In this document: in pieces, positions 44,917-53,496 of the stretch
How the letters are laid out: every line of letters begins with the position of its first letter
How positions within the stretch are numbered: position 1 is the first letter of the stretch
NCBI GenBank assembly: GCA_019217005.1
Contig: JAHBNG010000015.1
Location: 111,531 to 175,530, forward strand
Source of the DNA: Chloroflexi bacterium TSY
GTDB taxonomy: Bacteria; Chloroflexota; Anaerolineae; Caldilineales; Caldilineaceae
Length of the DNA: 64,000 nucleotides
Direction of reading: 5' to 3'
Made by a program: the position numbers and the translations under genes
Notes under the pieces: model-generated
Databases searched by the model: none
Told to the model about the DNA's origin: nothing
Seen by the model: only the letters and a program-made list of their open reading frames with translations

Positions 44917-45687
44917 ATGACCAAGTCACTTCAACCTACCACTGATCAAATTGAACAGATCCAAGATGCCCTGCTCAAAGCATTTAATTTGAACACACTG
45001 CGTATCATGGTGCAAACAAGACTGGGAACGGAGCTGGAAACGATTGTGACTGTCCATGGGCGAGATTTGGCTGCTATTCTTTACGATCTAATTTGTTGGG
45101 CCAATGACCAGCCTGGCGGGCTTCACAAGCTGCTCAGCAGCGCAATTCAATCAATGCCCGATGATAGCGGGCGTATGGCTCTGGTTTCTCAGCTGGAGAA
45201 CCTAGAATTAGACAAAATATCATCCACCCAAGAGCAGTCTAGTGATGTTATTGCAGAAGACAAAGTTGCTGGCGATCACATAGAACGGGATAAATTTACA
45301 ACAGGAGATATACAGGATTCAGCTGTCGTTGTAATGGGTGAGGGGGCTTTGGTCAATATCTATCAAAATGTAGCCCCGTCCGTATCGGAAGAACACTCAG
45401 ATACGCAAATTCCCAAGACAGCTATCGACCTTAATGAATTGGCTGATCTCTTGCTTCAATCCGATACGATGCAAGACGCCGATCTGCGCAACGATGTTGT
45501 GAAGACTCTTCCTCCTGAAATTGCCCATACCATTCAACGTCGGACCGCGCTCAAGCCAGATGTGCGCAACATTGTGAAAGCTTGCCTTAACTACGAGAAT
45601 GGTCTCGAAACCCTCATCAAGATTCTGGACGAGGAATTCGAGGGTAAATCGACGACGGTTGTGGAACTCAGGAGCTTAGTCAACTAA
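44917..45687 (+). CDS. effector-associated-domain adaptor protein (EAD1 and EAD2-like)
   Basis: The 256-aa product starts with an EAD1-like helical domain (IQDALLKAFNLNTLRIMVQTRLG, then LAAILYDLICWANDQPGGLHKLL). A middle repetitive strand segment follows (DKVAGDHIERDKFTTGDI, then MGEGALVNIYQN), a linker seen in such proteins. It ends with a compact helical domain similar to EAD2 (LRNDVVKTLPPEIAH, RNIVKACLNYENGLETLIKIL). Effector-associated domains are death-like adaptor modules that pair with proteases, NTPases or TIR effectors in bacterial conflict systems. No effector is adjacent, so it is an orphan here. The ATG at 44917 is chosen from domain limits; no clear ribosome site is seen. Confidence 0.7.
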   Translation: MTKSLQPTTDQIEQIQDALLKAFNLNTLRIMVQTRLGTELETIVTVHGRDLAAILYDLICWANDQPGGLHKLLSSAIQSMPDDSGRMALVSQLENLELDKISSTQEQSSDVIAEDKVAGDHIERDKFTTGDIQDSAVVVMGEGALVNIYQNVAPSVSEEHSDTQIPKTAIDLNELADLLLQSDTMQDADLRNDVVKTLPPEIAHTIQRRTALKPDVRNIVKACLNYENGLETLIKILDEEFEGKSTTVVELRSLVN

Positions 45688-45900
45688 TGTTATTCCTGTT
45701 CCACCTTCGCATGTATGCTCAATTTTACGCGACTATCATCTTGGACATCCAGCCATCGGGCCCAATCAATCATTCAAAGATTCGAACTGAATTGAAACAG
45801 ATCGCTGATTATGTACAGACGCAGAGTCAAGTAGTTGCCTAGAAAGATGGAATACTGCCCCGTGAATAATTGCCAGCACGTCTTAGCAAGGGCAAAACTG

Positions 45901-46055
45901 GGGGTGGTTCATTTTAGCTGGATAGATAGGTTTACACTTTTAGAAACAGAAAGAACGTTTATATTCTCTGATTTCGCCGGTTCTCAGAGAGAAAACGGTC
46001 TCATATAGATTTTTGTCTATATATCAAAAGTGTAAACCTAATTTTGAACCACCCC
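45901..46055 (+). repeat. MITE family E, copy 2 (in MFS gene)
   Basis: A 155-bp element, the same length as copy 1, with ends GGGGTGGTTCA / TGAACCACCCC and a perfect 8-bp duplication CAAAACTG (45893-45900 and 46056-46063). It replaces the last 18 codons of the MFS frame with a short tail ending at 46038. Confidence 0.92.
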
Positions 46056-46490
46056 CAAAACTGCTGCGTAAACCAGCGTCCCGGATATAAGTGCCGCACG
46101 AATTGAATATACTGTACCGATCCATCCGATGAGCGGACTGCCAGTGATTTGCCCAAATGCGTTTGACTGCCAGTACATAGAGATAACCGTTGCGCGGACG
46201 CTCGAATCTGTATTCTGGTTGATCCAGATGAGCAGAAGGGGGCGTCCAGTATTACGCAAAGATTGGCTGATACAGAAGCAGAGGAAAGCTATGTAGAACC
46301 GCTGTGTTAACGAAAAAATCAAGGTGCAGACAATCATACCGGCGTATAAAGCGAATAGCAGATTTGCGACCAGAACGTTGCTGGTGACATCCAACTGTCT
46401 ACGCACAGCTTCCGTGCCAACCAGCGAAAGGAGTCCCACTATCCCACTGAGGATGCTGAACCACGCAACAGGCTCTAGGGCACCTAGACT

Positions 46491-46705
46491 CAGTAGATCC
46501 AAATTTGGCGTTTTTGGCGATTTTCAGTCGAGATTGCAGGGATTTTGGAGTCATTTATTCAGATTTCGGTTACAGAAAACAACCTATTTCATATCTGAAA
46601 ATCGCCCAAATCTAACGCAAAAACTAGATATCGACCGGCAAATTTGTATTTATGTCAACTGTTTAGCCAGAATTCTCTCTCAAAACCTGAAATTTGGATC
46701 TACTG
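46491..46705 (+). repeat. MITE family D, copy 2 (in MFS gene)
   Basis: A 215-bp element with 16-bp ends CAGTAGATCCAAATTT / AAATTTGGATCTACTG and a perfect 5-bp duplication AGACT (46486-46490 and 46706-46710). It shows the empty site for the MITE E nested in copy 1. Confidence 0.93.
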
Positions 46706-47678
46706 AGACTTGGAATCTCAAAGTTATCCGTGAGATGAGCTGCATATAGACGGTCGAAGCCACCTACATACAATCCGATAACGATACCAATCAGCAAGAT
46801 AGTCGACAAAATCGATCGCACCGTGACGAGTTGAACACCTTCTCTCAATGGTCCGAGCATCTTTTTGAGAACACTCTGATCGGGTTGCCGCTCTGGTGGC
46901 TGATACCCCAATTCAGTCATATACCACATCAGAACCACAACCATCACCAAGTAGATCGATGCCCCTACGAAGATTGGCCAGTTGAGTCCATAGCGAACCA
47001 GAAACGCCCCAGCCCCTACACCGATCAAAGACATGATTTGGCTTAACTGCGTTCCGTGCAGAAAAGCTTGAACCGCTTTTTCCTTACCAACCTCATTGAC
47101 TATCCATGCGTCTCCCGCACCGCTGTAGAACGTAAATCCGATTCCCCACAAGACTTGGGCGACTAGCACAGTTGCGAACGTTGAGACAAGACCTTCGATC
47201 AAGAAGCCTACACCAATCAGAAAGAATCCAATGAGAACTGAAAGACGCCGGCTGTATGCATCAGCGACGATACCTGTGGGAATTTCAAAAAGAAACGTCA
47301 TGCTTTCCAGCACGACGCCAACTGTTACAAGTTGTAGAGGATTTAAACCAATATCGACAGTATGATAGACAAGCTCGTAGGTGATAATCAGGGAAAATGC
47401 AAATGCTGCGATCGCGCGCATAGCAAGATAAATAGTATATGCATTCGGACCTCGAACATTGTAACCAAATATATTCATTGGGTTGCTCCTATTTGAAGCT
47501 GTTCATTCAATCTTCAAATAGAAGTCCCATTTTGCCACGCAAAAGGTACCCTAACTTTTCATGAAACGAGCATGGATTCCATTCTTAAGCGCTTATGGAA
47601 ACACAGAAAGCAACTCCACTCCAGTGAAATGGGTTGATCTTTGTGCGATGGCTGCCATAAGGTGTGGTCGTCATAAGC

Positions 47679-48578
47679 TTAATGGCTCAAATCCTTGTCT
47701 GGATCGATACCGAGCTCACGAAGTTTTAACGCTAGTTGTTCTGCACGTTGTGCTTCTTGTTCTGCGCGCTGTGCTTCTTGTTCTGCACGTTGTGCTTCTT
47801 GTTCTGCGCGCTGTGCTTCTTGTTCTGCGCGCTGTGCTTCTTGTTCTGCGCGCTGTGCTTCTTGTTCTGCACGTTGTGCTTCTTGTTCTGCGCGCTGTGC
47901 TTCTTGTTCTGCACGTTCATCGCCTGTTAACAATAAATTCCCCTGACTATCCCAAATACGTAACCAGGGCATCTCCACATTTTTATATGTCCCTTTCCAG
48001 ACCCCGAATTCAATGCCAAGCGGTTCAATTGGATAGTGCTTACGCTTGTTGGGTTTAATCATCTGGTACTTGCCATCGACGAGATGATAGAATTCGAGTT
48101 CCCCAGTAGTAGAGATAAAAATGCCATAGAAAGGTACGCGAATTGCTTGTTCATAAACCCAAAATTTACCAGTAATGGGAGTCTGATCGCGTTCTTCTTC
48201 CCCGGTGCCCGAAGCGAACTCTAAGGCAAGAAACGGTGCCAGCGTCTCCTGCCACATCACATAGGACCGTCGATAAGTGCCATCCAACATAGGTGGAACG
48301 TTTGGTACATAGAACCAGTCAGGAGAAATTGCTCCCTTCTCAGGTGGTTCAATCATGCGCCAATAAATCCCACAATCTTGTCCAACCGCAAATTGCGCAT
48401 CATCATGGTGAGCTTCCAATACTGGCCAAATAGAATTTGTAATTAAAATACTCTGTGGATGTTCTTGGAAATTCTTCACAAAGGTTCCGTCCGATTCCGG
48501 TAGTTCGGTGTGGTCAGGTAGTCTGGATGGTAGTCCAAGCTCTGCATGAGTTGCTCGGTTTTCTGTCACTGTGGCCAT
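47679..48578 (-). CDS. Uma2-family protein (DUF820) with heptad-repeat tail
   Basis: The 299-aa product has the Uma2/DUF820 restriction-endonuclease-like fold: AVGQDCGIYW, ISPDWFYVPNVPP (catalytic Asp in SPDW), LALEFASGTGEEE (the E-x-A/V segment, here EFAS) and FGIF-like FYGIFISTTGELE. The C-terminal tail has eight exact RAEQEAQ heptads and a ninth partial one, predicted to form a charged coiled coil, and then LRELGIDPD, the common Uma2 end. Uma2 proteins are abundant in cyanobacteria and Chloroflexota, and their role is unknown. The heptads come from a 21-bp tandem repeat that could change in length. Confidence 0.85.
   Translation of the reverse strand: MATVTENRATHAELGLPSRLPDHTELPESDGTFVKNFQEHPQSILITNSIWPVLEAHHDDAQFAVGQDCGIYWRMIEPPEKGAISPDWFYVPNVPPMLDGTYRRSYVMWQETLAPFLALEFASGTGEEERDQTPITGKFWVYEQAIRVPFYGIFISTTGELEFYHLVDGKYQMIKPNKRKHYPIEPLGIEFGVWKGTYKNVEMPWLRIWDSQGNLLLTGDERAEQEAQRAEQEAQRAEQEAQRAEQEAQRAEQEAQRAEQEAQRAEQEAQRAEQEAQRAEQLALKLRELGIDPDKDLSH
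47737..47921 (-). repeat. 21-bp tandem repeat inside the Uma2-family gene
   Basis: About eight and a half units of a 21-bp repeat (plus strand TTGTTCTGCRCGYTGTGCTTC) encode RAEQEAQ. The units differ only at two positions that alternate between CACGT and GCGC. Because 21 is a multiple of three, unit gain or loss keeps the frame. Confidence 0.9.
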
Positions 48579-48692
48579 CTTGTTTGGTACTCCATAAAGT
48601 AACTTTCTTCAAAGAAGATTGATAGATATTCGGCACAAAGTCAATATAGAATGTCCTTCTGAGCTTTTTCCATATCATACTCGAAAATAGCA

Positions 48693-49673
48693 TCAACCGC
48701 CATTTTGCACTCTGCGGATTTCATCACTAATCGCCGGCACAACTTCATGCAGGTCACCGATCACGGCGTAATCAGCCTTGGCGAGGATTGGTGCTTCAGG
48801 ATCCGTGTTGATGACCAATATCTGCTTGGAACCTTTACAGCCCGCATAGTGTTGAATTGCACCACTGATTCCACAGGCTATGTAGAGATCGGGGGTCACG
48901 CGTGCACCCGTTTGACCAACCTGATCTGCATGGGGACGCCACCCCTCATTTGTCACGGCACGGGAACAGCCAACGGCGCCATTGAGCAAGGTCGCCAATT
49001 CCTCTAAACTTTCGAAGCCTTCTGTGCTGCCCACACCACGTCCGCCGCTGACCACAACAGGGGCATCCGTGAGCGATACTTTGTCGCTGTCAGGCTGGAC
49101 GCGATCGGTGATGCGGACACGGAGATCCTTCTCAGAAATGTCGGGTGTCATCTCCTCAATGGTAAGCTCTGGTGGGGAATCTACTTCTGTCGGAACAACA
49201 GCCAGAGGTGCCACCGACAATAGTTTTGTCTCTCCTGAAAGCAATGCTTCCTCCAGCAGGCTGCCACCCCAGCGCACGCGGGTCACCTCATACTGATCAT
49301 CTCCGGGTTTTATGTCTATGCAGTTAGCCGCCATTGGCAAATCTTTCAGAGCGGCTAAGTGAGCCAGCACCTCATTGCCTCGTTCGCTGCCTGGTGCCAA
49401 GACAGCCTTGGGCGGAGCATTTTCCATCACTTGCATAACACTGCGTGCCCAAGCCGCCGGCGCAAAATCATCAAGCTGTGCATGTTGAATCAGATGCACC
49501 TTTGAGACGCCGTAGGTGACCAACCTATCGGCGAATCCGCGACCACTCTCACCTACGATAAGGGCTTCCAAGCCACAGCCCAAGTCAGCAGCAAGACCGC
49601 GGGCCAACGTCAACATCTCGAACGACTGTTCATTGATATTGCCGCGGTCATGATCAATCAATCCGAATATCAT
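48693..49673 (-). CDS. etfA: electron transfer flavoprotein, alpha subunit
   Basis: The 326-aa product has the EtfA C-terminal FAD domain: VVSGGRGVGSTEGF, ADQVGQTGARVTPDLYIACGISGAIQH and INTDPEAPILAKADYAVIGDLHEVVP. It forms a heterodimer with EtfB, encoded just upstream (gap 2 bases), and passes electrons from dehydrogenases to the membrane quinone pool through ETF-quinone oxidoreductase, which is not seen here. Its place at the end of a methylated-amine gene cluster makes the dimethylglycine-dehydrogenase-like proteins the probable electron donors. Confidence 0.95.
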   Translation of the reverse strand: MIFGLIDHDRGNINEQSFEMLTLARGLAADLGCGLEALIVGESGRGFADRLVTYGVSKVHLIQHAQLDDFAPAAWARSVMQVMENAPPKAVLAPGSERGNEVLAHLAALKDLPMAANCIDIKPGDDQYEVTRVRWGGSLLEEALLSGETKLLSVAPLAVVPTEVDSPPELTIEEMTPDISEKDLRVRITDRVQPDSDKVSLTDAPVVVSGGRGVGSTEGFESLEELATLLNGAVGCSRAVTNEGWRPHADQVGQTGARVTPDLYIACGISGAIQHYAGCKGSKQILVINTDPEAPILAKADYAVIGDLHEVVPAISDEIRRVQNGG

Positions 49674-49675
49674 CG

Positions 49676-50440
49676 TTAAACCATCCCCTGTTCTTTCAGA
49701 ATTTCGACGACTTTGGGCGCAGCCGCGGTACCCTCACCCAGAATCACAACCTCACTATCTTGTTCAACTGGGACCTTGAGCCGAATTTTCTCCAATCCAT
49801 CCTCAATCTGCTGTGGCTCAATCCTTTTGATCTCGGCCTTTTTGGCCCGCAGACGTCCACGCATGGGAGGATAACGTGGCAACGTAATGCCCTCTTTGAC
49901 GGTAAAAACGGCCGGCAAGTCAACCTCAAAAACCTCCCAGCCACCTCCCGCTTCACGTTTGGCAACGGCTTTGCTGTCGTGAATTTCGAGCGCTTTAATG
50001 CCGTTGACGCAAGGCAGATCCAACGCATGGGCCACACGGATACCAATCTGATAGCCACCTGAATCAGCCGACTCGTTGCCAAAGAGCAGTAGATCAAAAT
50101 CATGGCCAGCATCTGATTCTGCTTGAATCGTCTCAACAATTGCTCTGGCCGTTGCCCTTGGTCCCCAGTCACGACCATCTGTCTCCAACATAATTGCGTC
50201 CGTCATCCCCATCGCCATTGCGTAACGAAGCTGCTCGTCCGCTTCCATGGGGCCAAGGGTTAGGACGGTTGCATTGCCGCCATGTTCTTCAATCAATTGG
50301 ATAGCTGCTTCTACCGCACATTCCTCATGGGGGCTAACCGCAAAGCCCAAGTGACGGGTGTTCAGATCCCGTTCATCGTCAGTCAAGACCATGCGTGCGC
50401 CTGGAGCAGGGACACGTTTGACGCATACGAGTATGTTCAT
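49676..50440 (-). CDS. etfB: electron transfer flavoprotein, beta subunit
   Basis: The 254-aa product starts MNILVCVKRVPAPG, the characteristic EtfB start, and has NTRHLGFAVSPHEECAVEAA, LLFGNESADSGGYQIGIRVA and LPAVFTVKEGITLPRYPPMRGRLRAK, the AMP-binding and partner-recognition regions. The stop is followed two bases later by the etfA start, so the two are coupled. It follows a dimethylglycine-dehydrogenase-like gene by 32 bases on the same strand. Confidence 0.95.
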   Translation of the reverse strand: MNILVCVKRVPAPGARMVLTDDERDLNTRHLGFAVSPHEECAVEAAIQLIEEHGGNATVLTLGPMEADEQLRYAMAMGMTDAIMLETDGRDWGPRATARAIVETIQAESDAGHDFDLLLFGNESADSGGYQIGIRVAHALDLPCVNGIKALEIHDSKAVAKREAGGGWEVFEVDLPAVFTVKEGITLPRYPPMRGRLRAKKAEIKRIEPQQIEDGLEKIRLKVPVEQDSEVVILGEGTAAAPKVVEILKEQGMV

Positions 50441-50472
50441 TTTTTCCCTTCATCGTGAAAAATCTGCAAAAC

Positions 50473-52989
50473 TTAATTCTTCATCCTCTCATCGCGCGGA
50501 TCAAACAACGGCCTACTCCCTACAACCGCAACCTGTACCGGATATTGTTCCCCCAAATACTCGACCAATAACTCTGTCCCAACTTCGGCCTGTGCGGGCG
50601 GTAGATAAGCCATCAGCAAGTGCTTGCCAATTGATGGTCCCGATCCTGCGCTCGTTACATAGGAACGCCGCCCCTTGGCATCTTCAATTGGTTTGCCGTC
50701 GAGGGTCAGAATTGGTTCGTTGCCCAACATGTATCGCTTTTCGCCAGATGAAGATCGGTTGTCCTCAACGGTGAGCGTACAGAGAATCGCAGCGGGATCT
50801 GCAGCGCGCGCGGCTAGATATGCTTGTTTGCCAATAAAATCCTGTGACTTGACTTTTTTGCGTGCCAGTCCAGCCTCCACTGGGTTGTACTCCGACTCGA
50901 GCTCCAAACCAAAGGCGCGATAGCCTTTTTCGATCCGCGCGGTGGTTCCATATACACCAATCCCAACTGGTGCAACCCCATGCGGCTGACCAGCTTCCCA
51001 AAGCAGATCCCACAAAAACCTGCCCTGCTCGAAGTTTGTATAGAGCTCCCAGCCCAGCTCGCCAACATATGAAATACGGAAAGCCAGCGTAAGAATTTGA
51101 CCGATCTGAATCGCCTTGACAGAACCGTAGGGGAAGCCCTCATGGGAGACATCATCCTCGGTGATCGATTCTAATACTTTGCGCGCATGAGGCCCCCACA
51201 GACCGATGGTGCAGAGTCCTGAACTGCGGTCTGTCAGATGAACGGAGCCATCGCTGGGAAGATGGTCGGTAAACCACTTCTTATCAATATTGCCGGTCGC
51301 ACCTCCTGTGACAATGCGGAAGTAATGTTCATGCAACCGCATGATTGTCAAATCACTTTTAAAGCCTCCATGCGGGTTGAGCAAGGGCGTATAGACGGCT
51401 CGACCAACGGGTACGTTCATCTGGTTGACGACCATTTTCTGTAAGTAGCCCAATGCCCCTGGACCCCCCACGTCGAAAATGCTGAAAGCCGTCAGGTCAA
51501 CCATGCCAACCCGGTCACGCATGGCCAAATGCTCGGCGTTGATGATGGGCGACCACCAGCGTGAATCCCACTCTGCCATACGGGGCATAACTTGAGCGCC
51601 ATACTCATCTAGCAAGCCTTTGTTCGATTCGTACCATTGGGGTCGCTCCCAACCGGCCGTCTCAAAATAAACAGCCCCCAATGCCTCGGTTCGTGCGTGG
51701 AAGGGGCTGAGCCGTACGTTGCGCGAAGACGCCCACTGTTCAAAAGGATGGATGATGCTGTACATTTTGTTGAACGATTCAGAGGTACGAGCAATGATGT
51801 GGGCCTTTGAGCTGTTGTGATCGTAGAAGCGCGCAACATCTGATCCGGTGACATCCACCTCTGGTGTACCGTCGGTCATCCATTCGGCCACGGCGCGGGC
51901 AAATCCCGGACCTTCCTTAATCCAGATGGCATTGGCCGACCACAGATTCTTGACGTCTGGCACCTCGCCGATGATCGGGCCACCATCCGGCGTCAACGAC
52001 ATGAGACCGTTGATGGCGTAGCGGATGCCCACATCGGGTCGATCCAAAATGTTGGGCATCAATTCGAGAGCAGTCTCCAAACTCTCATCAAAGTCCTCAT
52101 CGGTAAATGGAAATTCTGTGGGCGTCAACGATGCTTCTTCATTCGTGGGGATGTCGGCTGGTTCGTGGCGCATGTATCTGTGCCTGTAGGAGCCAATCTC
52201 CAGATCGTTGCCGTTTTGTCGCTCGTACATGTTCATGTCGACATCGCGGATCAACGGATACTCGATACCGCCAACGGTTCCTTCAAACATCTCGATGGGG
52301 CCTGCGGTACAGAACTGATGCACAATCGGCGTCAGCGGAATACGCGTCCCCGCCATGCTCGCCAAAACTGGTGCCCAAACGCCGCAGCAGATGACCACAT
52401 ATTCGGTCTCGATGTAGCCTTGATCTGTCTCGACGCCTTTGATCCTACCGCCTGCCACGTCAATATCCTTCACTTCAACATTGGCATGGACACGTAACGC
52501 ATCCTTCTCCATCGCATACTGGCGCATCAGCGTCCCTGCCTCCAGTGGATCGACCACGCCAGCCCGTTTGCTGTAGAACCCGCCCAATACTAAATCAGTA
52601 TTGACAAAGGGCGCTTTCTCCTTGATCTGCTCGGGCGTTAAAATTTCACCATGCTCGCCCCACGATTTCGCAGAGGTCACGCGGCGGGTGATTTCCTGCA
52701 TGCGCTCGGGCGTGCGCGCCAACTCGATACCGCCGACTATTGTGTATGTCTTGAGCTCAATATAGGTTTCAATACTGTCTTGGGTTAGTTTGGTCATCTC
52801 TTTGGAGTGGTCAACCGGAAAGATGAAATTGGATGCATGACCTGTCGAGCCACCTGGATTGGGCAATGGTCCTTTGTCTATCAGCACCATGTCGGTCCAG
52901 CCTTTTTGGGCTAAATGATAAATAAGGCTGTTGCCCACAATACCCGCTCCAATGACGACAACTTTGGCTTTTTTAGGGAATGAACTCAT
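50473..52989 (-). CDS. dimethylglycine dehydrogenase-like flavoprotein with GCV_T domain (paralogue 1)
   Basis: The 838-aa product has an N-terminal FAD-binding DAO domain (VVVIGAGIVGNSLIYHLAQKG), then GGSTGHASNF, whose His matches the residue that binds FAD covalently in dimethylglycine dehydrogenase. An FAO_M domain follows (RNVRLSPFHARTEALGAVYF), and then a C-terminal aminomethyltransferase-like GCV_T domain (GLWGPHARKVLESI, ISYVGELGWELY, NPVEAGLARKKVK). Enzymes of this type demethylate N,N-dimethylglycine, sarcosine or related compounds, transferring the methylene group to tetrahydrofolate and electrons to ETF. The substrate is not determined by sequence. The start overlaps the MazG-like gene by four bases. 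Confidence 0.9.
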   Translation of the reverse strand: MSSFPKKAKVVVIGAGIVGNSLIYHLAQKGWTDMVLIDKGPLPNPGGSTGHASNFIFPVDHSKEMTKLTQDSIETYIELKTYTIVGGIELARTPERMQEITRRVTSAKSWGEHGEILTPEQIKEKAPFVNTDLVLGGFYSKRAGVVDPLEAGTLMRQYAMEKDALRVHANVEVKDIDVAGGRIKGVETDQGYIETEYVVICCGVWAPVLASMAGTRIPLTPIVHQFCTAGPIEMFEGTVGGIEYPLIRDVDMNMYERQNGNDLEIGSYRHRYMRHEPADIPTNEEASLTPTEFPFTDEDFDESLETALELMPNILDRPDVGIRYAINGLMSLTPDGGPIIGEVPDVKNLWSANAIWIKEGPGFARAVAEWMTDGTPEVDVTGSDVARFYDHNSSKAHIIARTSESFNKMYSIIHPFEQWASSRNVRLSPFHARTEALGAVYFETAGWERPQWYESNKGLLDEYGAQVMPRMAEWDSRWWSPIINAEHLAMRDRVGMVDLTAFSIFDVGGPGALGYLQKMVVNQMNVPVGRAVYTPLLNPHGGFKSDLTIMRLHEHYFRIVTGGATGNIDKKWFTDHLPSDGSVHLTDRSSGLCTIGLWGPHARKVLESITEDDVSHEGFPYGSVKAIQIGQILTLAFRISYVGELGWELYTNFEQGRFLWDLLWEAGQPHGVAPVGIGVYGTTARIEKGYRAFGLELESEYNPVEAGLARKKVKSQDFIGKQAYLAARAADPAAILCTLTVEDNRSSSGEKRYMLGNEPILTLDGKPIEDAKGRRSYVTSAGSGPSIGKHLLMAYLPPAQAEVGTELLVEYLGEQYPVQVAVVGSRPLFDPRDERMKN

Positions 52990-53327
52990 GAATTGTGCTC
53001 CTGGGAACTATCATAGTTGTTCAAGCGTTCCTCTAACTCGTCCATCGTCACCAGAAACGCTTTTTCAAGATCGATCTCGTATTGCTGGGCCAGAGTCAAC
53101 ACCGACCACAAGCAATCGGCTAATTCATGGGCAAGTTTGTTCTGTGCATCCCGTATATCTCGGATTCCATTCATGGCCTGCACCAACTTGACGAGATCAC
53201 CCACATCACCCACAAACCCCAATGCGATTTCCTCATCAGTCCATGAACGTCCGTAACGACGCTCTTCCATTTGGGCGTATTGTTCGCGTATCACCGCAGC
53301 CCGTTGAGCCAATTTCGCAAATTCCAT
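52986..53327 (-). CDS. MazG-like nucleotide pyrophosphohydrolase
   Basis: The 113-aa product is all-helical, with the motif set of MazG/MazG-like proteins: LGFVGDVGDLVKLVQ, then NKLAHELADCLWSVLTLAQQYEIDLEKAF, with the E-L-A-D-C core that binds Mg. These enzymes hydrolyse non-canonical NTPs. It is co-transcribed with the downstream flavoprotein gene (4-base overlap). Its reason for being in this operon is not obvious. Confidence 0.8.
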   Translation of the reverse strand: MEFAKLAQRAAVIREQYAQMEERRYGRSWTDEEIALGFVGDVGDLVKLVQAMNGIRDIRDAQNKLAHELADCLWSVLTLAQQYEIDLEKAFLVTMDELEERLNNYDSSQEHNS

Positions 53328-53406
53328 AGATGTGGCTCCGCAAGAAAACTAGAGATCCGAAAGTTGATGTATTTGAGTCAAGTTTTGAGATCTCTAGTAG
53401 TGGATA

Positions 53407-53462
53407 GTGGATGGTTGATAATGGATGGTTACACAAGTCACTATCCACTATCAACCATCCAC
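53407..53462. other. 20-bp stem-loop between operon genes
   Basis: GTGGATGGTTGATAATGGAT (53407-53426) pairs with 53443-53462 at 19 of 20 positions. A second, outer pair ACTAGAGATC / GATCTCTAGT lies at 53347-53395. The stem is very strong but lacks a U-tract. It may act as an mRNA stabiliser or a processing site. Confidence 0.6.
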
Positions 53463-53496
53463 CATTAACCACCTGTCGGTCTGAGGTACAATCTCG

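Larger units (their letters stand above)
45839..47478 (-). pseudogene. MFS transporter interrupted by two MITEs
   Basis: The gene starts at 47478 (MNIFGYNVRGPNAYTIYLAM) with MFS helices and the loop ADAYSRRLSVLIG. MITE D (46491-46705) splits it after NFEIPS, and MITE E (45901-46055) cuts its tail. Removing D with one AGACT and E with one CAAAACTG gives a continuous frame of 419 codons. The first join reads CCA-AGT-CTA-GGT-GCC, and the second restores AAVLPLLRRAGNYSRGS and a TAG at 45839. The frame is undamaged elsewhere, so both insertions look recent. Substrate unknown; the sequence resembles drug or sugar efflux proteins of the MFS_1 type. Confidence 0.9.

Noticed and set aside
47737..47921. 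Possible CRISPR-like array
   Set aside because: The 21-bp units are contiguous without spacers and encode a heptad repeat in a real gene.
47695..47946. Cys-rich and hydrophobic ORFs on the plus strand and other minus frames in the repeat block
   Set aside because: They are shadow frames of the 21-bp tandem repeat in the Uma2-family gene.
53407..53462. Rho-independent terminator in the amine operon
   Set aside because: The stem is strong, but there is no run of T on either strand directly after it.
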